Origin: Heterocephalus glaber
Lineage: Eukaryota > Chordata > Mammalia > Rodentia > Bathyergidae
Direction of reading: 5' to 3'
Length of the DNA: 64,000 bases
Assembly: GCF_000247695.1 (NCBI RefSeq)
Contig: NW_004624747.1
Span: 7,257,317-7,321,316, forward strand
The translations under genes were made by a program, and so were the position numbers. How positions within the stretch are numbered: the first letter of the stretch is position 1; each line of letters starts with the position of its first letter. Under the pieces are notes generated by a model. The model did no database searches. It had not been told where the DNA came from and saw only the letters and a list, made by a program, of their open reading frames with translations. Shown here one piece after another: positions 21,401-31,247 of the stretch.

Positions 21401-22650
21401 ATTGTGTTGTTTTAATAATCAACAAAGTAGAGGGAACATCCTACAGTAGATTTATATTTTCAACTTCTTTTGTTTTCACTTTCTTAAAAAAAAAAAAAAG
21501 AAAGAATTGATTGAAGACCAAACAAATGGACAGTAATCTCTTGGGGATTCCAGCTCCTTGACTGTCATGAGAAATTTTCTGGGGAAAGTGATATTTAGAT
21601 TCCAGCAAGCAATAACCGATATATTCGATGCACTGAGGCTGGGAAGAGACCCGGCATCCTTGGAGCTGTCTGATAGGTATGACCTCACCTGTGCAAAGTG
21701 CACATTTGGGGACTTGGGTGCCAACCCTTCTCTCCCCAGGACAAAACTATTGAGGCTCATCTTCAGGAGGCAGCTTCACCTCTTATGTTGTCCCTAGCAG
21801 AGAGCACCTATGGACAGAATCTTGCCAAGAGAGCATTCCTAGGTTTGCCATTTTTCAAGCCAATTTGAATGGTACACTCTCCCTGATCCCATTTTTTAAA
21901 ACTTAAAATAACCAATGATAAATTGAAAAAAAAAGTTCCCTCGGAAGTTTATTTTAATTACCTAGCAACCCATTATCTTAAATTGCTCTCAAATTACTTC
22001 TTTGGCTTTGGCACAGGATCATTTATTAATGAGGATAGCAGTCAGTACCTATGCATGGCTATTCTTAGAACACTGCTGCTTTCAAGCGTTTCATTCTTAA
22101 GATTACCCCACGGGAAATGTGCATGCGCACTGAACCGTTGGAGAACTTGTTTCTCCAAACCAAATTGGAGAAGGTCACTGCCTCTCCTCTGAGCCTAATG
22201 CTAGAAGGGGAGCCAGAGATCCCTAAGTCCTACAGCAGGTAAAGACTATAGCCAATTCAGGTCAAGGATCCACCATCCAGTCTTGCTCAACAGGATCCCA
22301 TGCTGGTCCTCCCCTGTGTGCCATTCATACAAGGGCTGGGCAGGGGTGCAGAGAAAAGAAGGGGCTCTTTATGAATGATTAACCTGCTTTCATCAGTCAT
22401 TTCATTGATCTACTCATTGCTCTGTCATTCCTGTGCTTATTCATTCATTGTGTACCTACCATGTGCCAGGCCACACTGTAGGCTGAGAATAGTGAGAAAA
22501 GACCACAGTGTCTATTTTCAAGGCATTCACAGTCTTGTATAGGGTATAGACAAGTAAATGGGACCCCCCCACCCAGTAAGGTGTACTGGGTTCTGTAAAA
22601 GAAAGAAGTCCAAAACACTGCAGAAGCTCAGACTTGAGGAAAGCACCTGT
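21401..22650. other. Unique-looking sequence, no gene seen
   Basis: An A13 run occurs at 21486-21498. 22430-22550 (ACCTACCATGTGCCAGGCC) resembles a fragment of an old mammalian repeat. No exon candidate. Confidence 0.35.
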
Positions 22651-22654
22651 GGTT

Positions 22655-22994
22655 TAATTATTTTAACATGTCTGTATATGTAATTTTCACTCAATTATAA
22701 ATATGTTTTGTGATTTGCCTTTTCCCCCGGCATTTTCTTTTTAATCACAAGTTCTTATTTTTTGTTGAATTATGACTTAGGTAAGTCTAAATGGCTGCAT
22801 GATATTCCATGAAGTTGATAAAATAAGCATTCACCTGCTATTGGACTCTTAGGTTGCTTCTAGGTTTTTGCACCAGATGGTGTTGGGCGCAGCATGTTTT
22901 GCTCTTTTCTCGTTGTTCACTTATGGTGAATCCAATTTATCATACTAGGCTACAGGGTGTGGACATTCTTGTGATTCTTTCTGAAGTTTCATGA
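22655..22994 (-). mobile_element. Old LINE remnant, antisense
   Basis: AAATGGCTGCATGATATTCCATG, then TTGCTTCTAGGTTTTTGC, is the antisense signature of an L1M-like 3' region. Confidence 0.45.
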
Positions 22995-23075
22995 TTTTTT
23001 TTGGTACTGAGGATTGAACTCATGATCTTGTCCTTGCGAGGTAGGTTCGGTGCCACTGAGCTAAATCCCCAGCCC
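22995..23075 (-). mobile_element. ID-type SINE
   Basis: T8, GGTACTGAGGATTGAAC and CTAAATCCCCAGCCC. The duplication TTGTGATTCTTTCTG occurs at 22969-22983 and 23076-23090, with 11 extra bases between the left repeat and the T-run. Confidence 0.9.
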
Positions 23076-23090
23076 TTGTGATTCTTTCTG

Positions 23091-23884
23091 TATTGCCATG
23101 TTTCCCCAGAGGCCTTGCACTAGTTTCTGGGGGCTGATCTCAGTGCCCAAGGGACCCGTTTCTAGTGCTTCTAGCACTGGAATGGACAACGAATATGTGT
23201 GTACATGCTCATACATACAGGCATGTACATCCATATACGTATGCTTGAATTTCAGTTGAGTGGGTGTGTGTGCCATATTATGGAGCAAAGAGAGAACATA
23301 GTGGAAACAGACTCTGCTTAACTGTGCTCTGGTGGTAAATGGATGTGGGGATCAGGCGCCCACGTGGGATATGACAAGGAAAGAAGTAAGTATAGACATG
23401 GGAGGAATCCAAAGACTTGGAAGTGAACTTGGAAGTGACCCCCTTAATGTGGAGTCAGATAGGACCTAGAGTTAGGGCTGCCTCCAGGGTTGCCAGCCAG
23501 GGAATTTGGGGTGAGTGGACTTCAAAAGGGTCTTGGAGTTGGTACACTTGGTATTAGGAGGTTACATGGGGGTGTCTGGGGGCCAGCATCTGGAGCGGTT
23601 CAAGAGACACTCAGGATGCTTGAATACAGATGGGGGTAGGAGAAGGGCTGAGGTTTAGCCTCACCACACAGATGGGAGGGAAATATGCAGGCTCAGAGCA
23701 GCTGGCAGAGCAGTTGGAAATACCCAGCAGTTATCTTTCTTTGCCTTCCTCACTGTTTGGTCAGCTCAGCTATGGACTTTCAAGTATTTCACATGAGCAG
23801 AATCTGATGATTTTTTTTCATGTGATTTACACTGCAAAATAATCAAGTATAAAGGGGAAATAGTAGGTGTGTTAGTACTTTAGT
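23091..23884. other. Unique-looking sequence, no gene seen
   Basis: Short CA/TA-rich alternation at 23190-23240. Otherwise no repeat or exon signal. Confidence 0.3.
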
Positions 23885-24335
23885 ATATATGTGTCTTAGT
23901 TACTTTTTCTCATTGCTGAGACAAAACACCCAACACCCAAAGTTAAAGGAGGAAAGGTTTATTTTGGCTTGCAGTTTGTAGAGGTTTCAGTCTATAATTG
24001 GCTGGCTCCAAGGTAAGGTGGCATGGCAGAAGGATATCGCAGAAAAGAAACACTTCATGGCAGGCAGAAGGCAGCAAAAACATCCAAGCAGGAAGCAACA
24101 AGCCACAGATTCTTTCTATCCCTTTATATTGTATCAAAGCTACCTAGGGCCAGGTAGCACTCCCACCCAGGGTAGAACACCCTTGGTCCTACCCAAAACT
24201 ATCCCAAACCAATCAGAGGACTAATTTAGTAATCACATACTCTTAATCCCTCATCATACACTCTATCCTGCCACCTCAGAAAAGCCCCACCTATGAGCAC
24301 ATGAGGCTTTGGGGGGACATCTAGACACAAGGCAT
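23885..24335 (-). mobile_element. MaLR (MT/ORR1-like) LTR
   Basis: The plus strand begins TGTCTTAGTTACTTTTTCTC. It contains CCCAAAGTTAAAGGAGGAAAGG, TTTGTAGAGGTTTCAGTC and CCTATGAGCACATGAGGC, and ends GGGACATCTAGACACAAGGC. A sibling lies at 35145-35515. Confidence 0.75.
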
Positions 24336-24725
24336 AACAATGTGTTACTATGACAAAATACCTGAGAGAATCAACTTAAAGCAGGAACTGTTTATTTTGG
24401 CTCATGGTTTCAGAGGTTTCAATCCATGGTCCCTTGGTCTCATCACTTTGAGCTTAAGACCAGGCCAAACATCATGGTGCACAGTGTGTAGTACAGCAGA
24501 GCTGCTCAGCTCATGCATAGCGGCCAGGAAGCAGAGAGAGAGACTGTCAGGGCCATGGGGCAAAATATACCCTTCAACGCTATTCCCCTAGTAACCTACT
24601 TCTTCCAGCTAGAGCCTCTCCTAGAGTTTTCAACATTTGCCAATAGCAACATCACTTGGGACCAAACTTTTAACGCATGAGCTTTGGGGGGGAGGGGAAC
24701 ACATTTAAGATCTATATCAAAACAG
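24336..24725 (-). mobile_element. Second MaLR-type LTR, same orientation
   Basis: TGTGTTACTATGACAAAATACC, TTATTTTGGCTCATGGTTTC, AGGAAGCAGAGAGAGAGACTG and CTTTTAACGCATGAGC follow the MaLR block order. The subfamily differs from its immediate neighbour. Confidence 0.6.
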
Positions 24726-24737
24726 TAAACTATATAA

Positions 24738-24830
24738 TTTTTTTTTTTTTTTTTTTGGTACCGGGGATTGAACTCAGGTCCTTGCGCTTGCACAGCAGGT
24801 GGCGAAATCACTGAGCTAAATCCCCGGCCC
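24738..24830 (-). mobile_element. ID-type SINE
   Basis: T-run of about 19, then GGTACCGGGGATTGAACTC through CTAAATCCCCGGCCC. Short near-repeats TATAATTTT and TGTAATTTT flank it. Confidence 0.93.
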
Positions 24831-25171
24831 TGTAATTTTCTTTTGTCTTTTTTCTTTACTATTTTACTTTCTTTCCTGGATTTATTTTGTTCCCTGACTT
24901 CTCAGGTCCACAGCTGTAAGCCAGGATGGCTCTAGGTGAGGGTGGATAGACAGTGAAGGTAGGAGAGAGGGTCAGTGATAACAGAGATCACTATCTGTGA
25001 AGACAGGTGTGCAGTATTGAGCTTCCTGCTCTCCCTTTCCTCAGTTGTCAGGATGGGGGGTCATAGCTCTGTGTTAGAAAGACTCTTTGAGATTTTGTGA
25101 TAGTCATAGTGTCTGCTTAAATATCCTGAATATGATTCATTCCTACATATACAAATCCTTAAAAGGTTGTC

Positions 25172-25310
25172 TGTAAGCCAGGTGTTTAGGGGTGTGTGTG
25201 CCTGTAGTCCCAGCGACTTGAAAGGCTAAGGGAGGATGATCCCTTGAGTCCAGGAATTCTAGTACAGCCTAGGCAACATAGTGAGACCTTCGTCTCAAAA
25301 GAGAAAAGAA
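25172..25310 (+). mobile_element. B1-type SINE, diverged
   Basis: AAGCCAGGTGTTTAGGGGTG, GCCTGTAGTCCCAGC and CAACATAGTGAGACC, then an A-rich tail. Confidence 0.8.
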
Positions 25311-25449
25311 AGATGGAAAGATTGCCTATATACTTTTCCAAAGCATTCAAAACTACCTCAGCCAGCTTCCCCGTATATTTTTTTCATAATGCCTCTGGTT
25401 CCTCAGGGACCCCATAGAGCAGGGTTCAGAGTGTGGCCTCTCAGAACAG

Positions 25450-25810
25450 AAGGGTTTCCTGGGCAAGACTCTACCTTAGCAAGGCTTAGTGTCCTCATCT
25501 GTAAAAGTCAGTACAGTAAGTCCCTGACTTTCAAACATTTGAATTGCAAACTTTCACCAGTACGAATGGACCTCATATTTGGTTTTTTAATGCTTTACAT
25601 TGTATATTTGTGTCAAAGGTATATAAGACTCACTTTGTCAGATTTATGAACAAATCTGACTTACAAATGTTCTCCCAGAACAGAACTCATTTGTAAGCTG
25701 GGGACTTTCTGTATTGGTAGAACCTACCAAACAAGAGTCTTTCTGTGAGAACTGAGGAAATTCAGGTAAAGCACACAGTCCAGTGCTTGGTGTTCAGTTA
25801 GCACTCCATC
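25450..25810 (+). mobile_element. MIR split by a Tigger-like MITE
   Basis: The left half ends GTCCTCATCTGTAAAAGTCA at 25510. The right half resumes after 25713 with GAACTGAGGAAATTCAGGTAA, then AGTGCTTGGTGTTCAGTTAGC. Together they follow the MIR order. Confidence 0.65.
25514..25711. mobile_element. Tigger/pogo-like MITE
   Basis: Imperfect terminal inverted repeats: CAGTAAGTCCCTGACTT at the left, and the complement of AAGCTGGGGACTTTCTG at the right. TA lies on each side, the target duplication expected for Tc1/mariner/pogo elements. About 198 bp, with no coding capacity. Confidence 0.7.
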
Positions 25811-26999
25811 TCTGGGAACCATTTCTAGTTTATTTATGCTCTCCGTTTTCTAGCTAGAAAATCAAGGCCCAGAGTGGTTAAATGCCTTCCATCTCCTGAG
25901 CCAGTGATTCTCACATAATTGCTAAGGATTAATATTCTATGTGGAAGAAGTAGTTGCATCAAAGGCCCAGAGGGAATTATTGATCCAGCAACACCCTCCC
26001 CGAGTCTGTTAGATGTTAAAAACAGGAACTTTGCTGTGATTTGAAGTTTCAATTGGTGAAAGTAGATTTAGTTTCAATTAATTATGTTGGGTAAATCCCA
26101 CTGGCTGTGTTCTCGCGAGGTGGTGGGGTTGGATAGAGCGTGACTAGAGATGAAGCAACGGCAAAGCCCAGTCCTGGGGCACAGAGCCCATAGTCCAGTG
26201 GGAAAGACAAGACATCTCCAGAGCAGAGTGGTGGGAGCACAGCCAAGGAGTGGATCTGCCCACGGCTTGGACTGCCTGGCTGCGACCTTGTGTTGAAGTC
26301 AGAATGTCAGTGCGGCAGGAAAGGGAGAGGAGAGGAGCTGGGCAGGTGAGGTCATAAGCACATGGGTGGTCTGCTAGTGGGGACTTGGAGCCCACTGAGG
26401 GGGAGAGTGGTAGAATCCAACACACGTTCAACAAGATGGCTAGGGCTGCTGTTCTAGCCTAGATGGGGGGGGGCAGAGCAGAAGCAGGGAGATTTGCTGA
26501 GAAGCTTTGTAAGAGTCCACAGCGGGTTGGGGGGCAGCAGTGGGAGTGGTAAGGAAGAGTGGGATCTTGGCTTTACTCCACAGCTACGGACTCAGGTTGT
26601 GCTGACTGAGTGGATGTGGATCCAAGAGAGGAATCCAGGATGACTCCGAGGTTCTGGCAGCTGGGAAGATGGCACTACCACTAGCTGAGCTGGAGGGCAA
26701 GGAGGACTAGGGGAAGGGTTATGGAGTAGGTTCTAGGGGGACATGGAGAGCTCCGATTTGGACAGTTGGGCTTGATGCCCATCATACATCCCATGGAGAA
26801 GTCCCGCAGACAACTGGACAGGGTTCCCAGAAGTCTGGGCAGAGACAGATGTCCCCAGATGCCTGCAGCCCCATTGTGGCAGCTCTTAAGGAGCCTAGCT
26901 CCCAGGTGGCTGCAAGTGGACAGGTGCCTCAGACACCTCGGCGAGGTTAGAAAGGTGACCAGGTCCCAGAGATGACCTCAATTTCCCGGAATCACTGTC
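25811..26999. other. Unique or ancient-repeat sequence upstream of second CpG island
   Basis: 26560-26860 (GGATGACTCCGAGGTTCTGG, then a trailing GCCCATCATACATCCC block) resembles an ancient mammalian interspersed repeat that I cannot name. No exon seen. Confidence 0.35.
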
Positions 27000-27690
27000 A
27001 AGCCCTGGGGCATTCCCGTTTCCCACGTGTCCCAGGCTCTCAAGGGCATCTTTCCTTTTGAAATAAAGCAAAGCCGCTGAGGCTGCTGCTGCAGGGGGCG
27101 GCACCTTCATTCGGAGTTTCGAGCTCACGTGACGTTGGAATGGGAAACCCGCCCCACACCCAGCGCCCGGGTGCCCGCGGGGCTGCGTTCCCTGGGGGGG
27201 GGGGGAGGAACGGGACTGCGCTGCCTCTGGTGTCCGGCTTGGCTCCTGTGGCGCCGACAGGGTTAACGGGCTCGGGTACCGGGCTGCGGGTGGCAGTGGT
27301 GCATTGTGGTAACGCAGCGCCAGGACCCGCGAGCGCCCGCCGCCTCTGCCGGGCGGCCCGCCGAGCTGTGCGCGCGTCCGTGTGAGCACTGGGGTCTGGC
27401 GCCATGTAGCGTCCGACCGCTCAGAGGCCGCCGGGCCGCGGGATGAAGGGACGCGGCTGCTGGGAGACGGCCTCCGTGCGGTCCTTCTGCAGCTCCGGCT
27501 GCCTGAATAAATTTAAGAAGGGTTAGTGCTGCTCGGCCTCCCGCCTGGAACGAGGCCCGGCTCCCCGCGCACAGACGCCCGGCGCCGGGCTTTACTGCAT
27601 GATCAGTCCACGCGAGCCTGATGTCACTCACTCGCGGCGTGGAGAGCGCGAGGAACCTCGGGATCCCCTGTCCCCGCACCTTGGCATGCG
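27000..27690. promoter_or_regulatory. Second CpG island, likely promoter
   Basis: Dense CpG block with GC boxes and a G10 run at 27196-27206. The motif TCACGTGAC (27125-27133) overlaps TGACGT (27130-27135), the type bound by bHLH-zip (USF/TFE) and CREB/ATF factors. No TATA box is evident. A short ORF lies at the downstream end. The gene is not identified and the direction is not certain. Confidence 0.7.
27443..27526 (+). CDS. Candidate first coding exon (N-terminus only), unnamed
   Basis: An ATG (27443) within the CpG island opens a 27-codon frame beginning MKGRGCWETAS. It is Cys-rich (three Cys) with a basic end, NKFKKG, then TAG. The frame meets a plausible splice donor before the stop: exon end 27521, intron GTTAGT. 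It may therefore be the first coding exon of a gene continuing to the right rather than a complete peptide. The start context has G at -3. No domain is recognised and I found no matching downstream exon in the window. It could equally be 5' UTR. Confidence 0.3.
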   Translation: MKGRGCWETASVRSFCSSGCLNKFKKG

Positions 27691-29865
27691 CTCCGCACTA
27701 GCTTAACATGCCGCGCATTTTGCAAAAGGGGCTGTGGCTAGAGACGTGGCTGTCCGATTAACCTCTGCAAAAAGGAAAAGAAACACAACCCAGATCTTTC
27801 TGGAAGGGGGGGGGGCAGGAAGCTGCGTTTGTGTTTAGCCCACCCACTTACATTTTCTTCCGTAGTCTGCTGGGGGGTGGGGTCCCCGTATGCCGAAGGC
27901 CCGCATGCTTTGGGAGCTGGGGCAGAGTTGCGGCTTTGCCCTGTAAGGGCCTCCTCCTGGAGCCACCCAGCTTTGCCCACTGCATGACCCTCCCGAATAG
28001 CTGCCTGGGTTGGAGCAAGGATCAGATCAGCCCTGAGAATGCTCACCCCCTACCCCACGGTAATCCTGAATGACTGCCCGGAGTGGTCAGGCAAGCAAGT
28101 GCTGGCGCCCTTCCTTAGCGTTGCAGGGGGAAACAGCTGTCTTAAATTGAAGCTTTGCAAACTCTCCAGACTCTCTTGCCTGCCATTCCAGATGTTTTGC
28201 CATGAGTGAAATTTGCTGTCTTTATCTTGATGAGTGTTTCTGCTGTAATTTGAATCTCTAGGGAAAATTAGATTCTTTAGCCCTGCCAACCTAAAAGACA
28301 CAGGAACAGTTAATTTCACTTAACCAGCATTTATTAGAAACAGCTTTTTAAAAATTAACTCTCTCTGATCTGTAACAACACGGATTATTACTTTTGCTTG
28401 CTGACTGGCCGTGTTAATAGCTTAATAAGGCCCTGGTCAGTTCCAGTCTTCTGAAATTGCAGACTCCAGGCTTCAGCCCAGGAGTCATGTTTAACTATAC
28501 ATATTCTCCTCAAAACGGGGTAAAGTCTTAGGGTATTTGCAATTTTAAACGTTACAAATTTATTTCATTGGGAGCTGATGCTATGGTCTATCTTAAAAAT
28601 CCTTTAAATCCTGTAAAGTGAATATTGTACAAAGTATGTTTTCTGGTTTTAGACAGTTGGTCTTCATTTCTAGTTTTTATTTTGCACATAGTGTCAATTT
28701 CAAAGTAGTTATGTTCTTTATGCAAAGTTTAAATGATGATTTTGCTATCAGTTTAGATGGATTTATTCAGAGGGCAAATTTTAGAGTCTGTAAAGAAAGA
28801 AAGAATATATGTATCAATTAGGTGTTAAACTGTTTTTCTTCCATGGCCCTTAGAATGATTTTCTTTGTTGCTTTATCTGGAAGATTTGCTACTTATTGGA
28901 GATTGGACCTAATGGCCACTTGCTTTTTTTTGATTGTGGTAGGAGTGCACACCTTTGTCTGGAAGCATGGGTGTGACCTGAGCGGCTGTATCTGGAGAGC
29001 AGTGACAGGGTGATCTTTTTGATTGCCAGGCCCCTCTAGGCCAGCCTTCAATTTGACCCCTCCTGTCAGTGTCACACTCTGTACTGTGGGTCTGAAGATG
29101 AACAGGCTCAGGAAGTTGTTTGCTGTGGCATGATGCCTAGAACAGGACTTGGAGCAAAGCTTGTTGCACCAGAGGGAGGAGGCCCAGGGGCCAGTGCTTT
29201 GGTCAAGAGCAGCCAGGACTCAGCCTCAGTGTTGGAGGGAACAGGTTTCAAAACAAGCTGAACATAAATTTGCCAGATTTTAAATGTTGACCTTGTGGCC
29301 TAAGGGAAAGGAGGGAAGAAGGCTGAGACCCAAGCCAGAAGGCCTGATTAGTCACTAGCACTGGAAGGTGGGGGCTTCCTGGTCTCTCCACCGTGTGGGC
29401 CTTTCATCCCCAGCACACGGTCAGGAAGACGCTGGTCTCTCTCAGATACATTGAAGGATATTTTGACATGAAGGGTCAGTTTGATGAACTCCAGTAAAGC
29501 TGTGTCATACACCTAAGCCCATCTTTGTGCAGATAGAAAAAGGAGCTGGCTTACTACCTATTCCCAGGATCCAGGAACTGAGGTCCTGGTGGTGACCATT
29601 TCAGTCACAGGACTGTTCCTGGCTTATGCAGACTCATTGCACAGACTGTTAACTCTGGAGGCCCCATAGTGTCTCCAGACCAGAGTTCTTGTCCTGCCGG
29701 CACACATGCCTCTAGATGAGTCCCTATCTTTCCACGACCCCCACCCTGCCCCCAAAGGAAGGCGAGGAGGAGTACCTTGAAGGAGGCTTCAGGAGAAGGG
29801 TAGACCCTGCTCCCAGACCTGGACTCACAAGAAAGAGCTCCAGGGAGTCTGTGGGCAGGACCCTG
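27691..29865. other. Unique-looking sequence, no gene seen
   Basis: G10 run at 27807-27816. Otherwise intron-like sequence without recognised repeats. Confidence 0.35.
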
Positions 29866-29869
29866 CTCC

Positions 29870-30060
29870 TTGGCACATTGGAATCATAGTCCTGCCACTT
29901 GCTTAACTTTTAGTGGGCTTCTTAGCCTTTTTGGTCCTTGGTTGCCTCAAATAAAAGACAGTAGAATTAAACTTACTTGTTGGTAAGGTTGCTGGGAGGT
30001 TGGAATGAGGTAATATGTATTTATATGTAATCTAATGATATGTATTCTGTGTTTCTATCT
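29870..30060 (+). mobile_element. MIR remnant
   Basis: GTCCTGCCACTTGCTTAAC, then GGTCCTTGGTTGCCTCAAATAA and TTGCTGGGAGGTTGGAATGA follow MIR order. Confidence 0.6.
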
Positions 30061-31215
30061 CTGCTTCAAACAGCACCTCATGAGCTACAAGGGGAAAAGT
30101 CCATTTGGGGGTCTTTTCTAAGGGCCAATCAGCCCTTGGCATTGTTACCTAATCAGGCCCACTTTGCCTGCCATACAGTATGCTCACCACTGAAACCATG
30201 AGTTTTGCAAAAGAGAAAGTTGATTCACAAGGTAGCCATGTGTGAAGAAGAATAAAAAGATCTCAAGGCTGTGTCTCCAAGGATAAGGCTTGGGCATATT
30301 TGTGAGTGAGGTGTGAGGAAAGGTGATTGAAGATTAAGAGTAGGTGAAGTCTAGAGGGTTTATTCCAGAAAGAAGAGTAGATGAAATGTGTTAAGTCTAA
30401 AAGGTTTCAATGGCTTACCCCTTTACCTTTGTGTTTTGCACGTGTGTATGTGTGTGCGTGCACGCGTGTGTAGATTTGTGTTAGACTAGTGCATCTTTTC
30501 TGGTTGGTATGTAAATTCCTGAAAGCAGAACATAGGAGCCCTGGTGTGGTGGTCTCAGCTGAGGCCAGGCCAGATGGCCTTGGGCAGGCTTTGCCAGGTA
30601 CTGCTGAGGTGGTCACTTTCCCATTTGCTTGCCAACCCCCAGCCTCTGTCTTTGGACCCCAATTCTGATTGGCTGCACTTTGTGCAGTGTTGAGAGCTGA
30701 GCTGAATTTGGCAACTCTCTGGGTGATATGTCACAGAAGTAGGAAGAGATCAGACCAGTGGCAGCTGCCATAGGCCATTGATGACAGGTGTCTTCGCAAA
30801 GGCTCCCAGCAACTCTGTGGCAAGTGTGCTGCAGCCTGCATGTGGCTATGATGGGAGTGCCAGGAATGTGTGCATGTTCTGAGGGCCTATGGTTTTCATG
30901 AAGATTGTTTGGATCTTTGAAGGCTGGGACAGAAACAGTTCTCAGAGAAGATGCCTCACAGCATTTCAGCTGAGAATTGATATAGGACATAAGGTCTTTC
31001 AAAAAGTCACAAGTGAGGTCCTTTTGGGGGTACCTCACAGCGTCTGCTCTTGTGTTCTCTACATACGGCATGTGCTGAGATCCTTGGGAGGAAAAACTAA
31101 GGCCTGAAACAAGGGCCTGGCTTTCTGCTCTAATCACCTTCCGATGTATATGTGAAATGGCCTTTCAGTGCCCTGAGGCTAACATTCGCCACAGACCCAG
31201 CGTGCCACAGACAGA
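30061..31215. other. Unique-looking sequence, no gene seen
   Basis: An alternating purine-pyrimidine run (TGTGTGCGTGCACGCGTGTG) lies at about 30450-30472. A 174-codon minus frame (30613-31137) has no recognisable domain. Confidence 0.35.
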
Positions 31216-31246
<31 letters not shown>

Positions 31247-31247
31247 C
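31216..31247. repeat. (CA)n microsatellite
   Basis: Uninterrupted CA array. Confidence 0.95.

Noticed and set aside
26895..27679. 121-164 codon minus frames over the second CpG island
   Set aside because: Overlapping open frames in several phases of a CpG island. No domain, and composition follows GC content.
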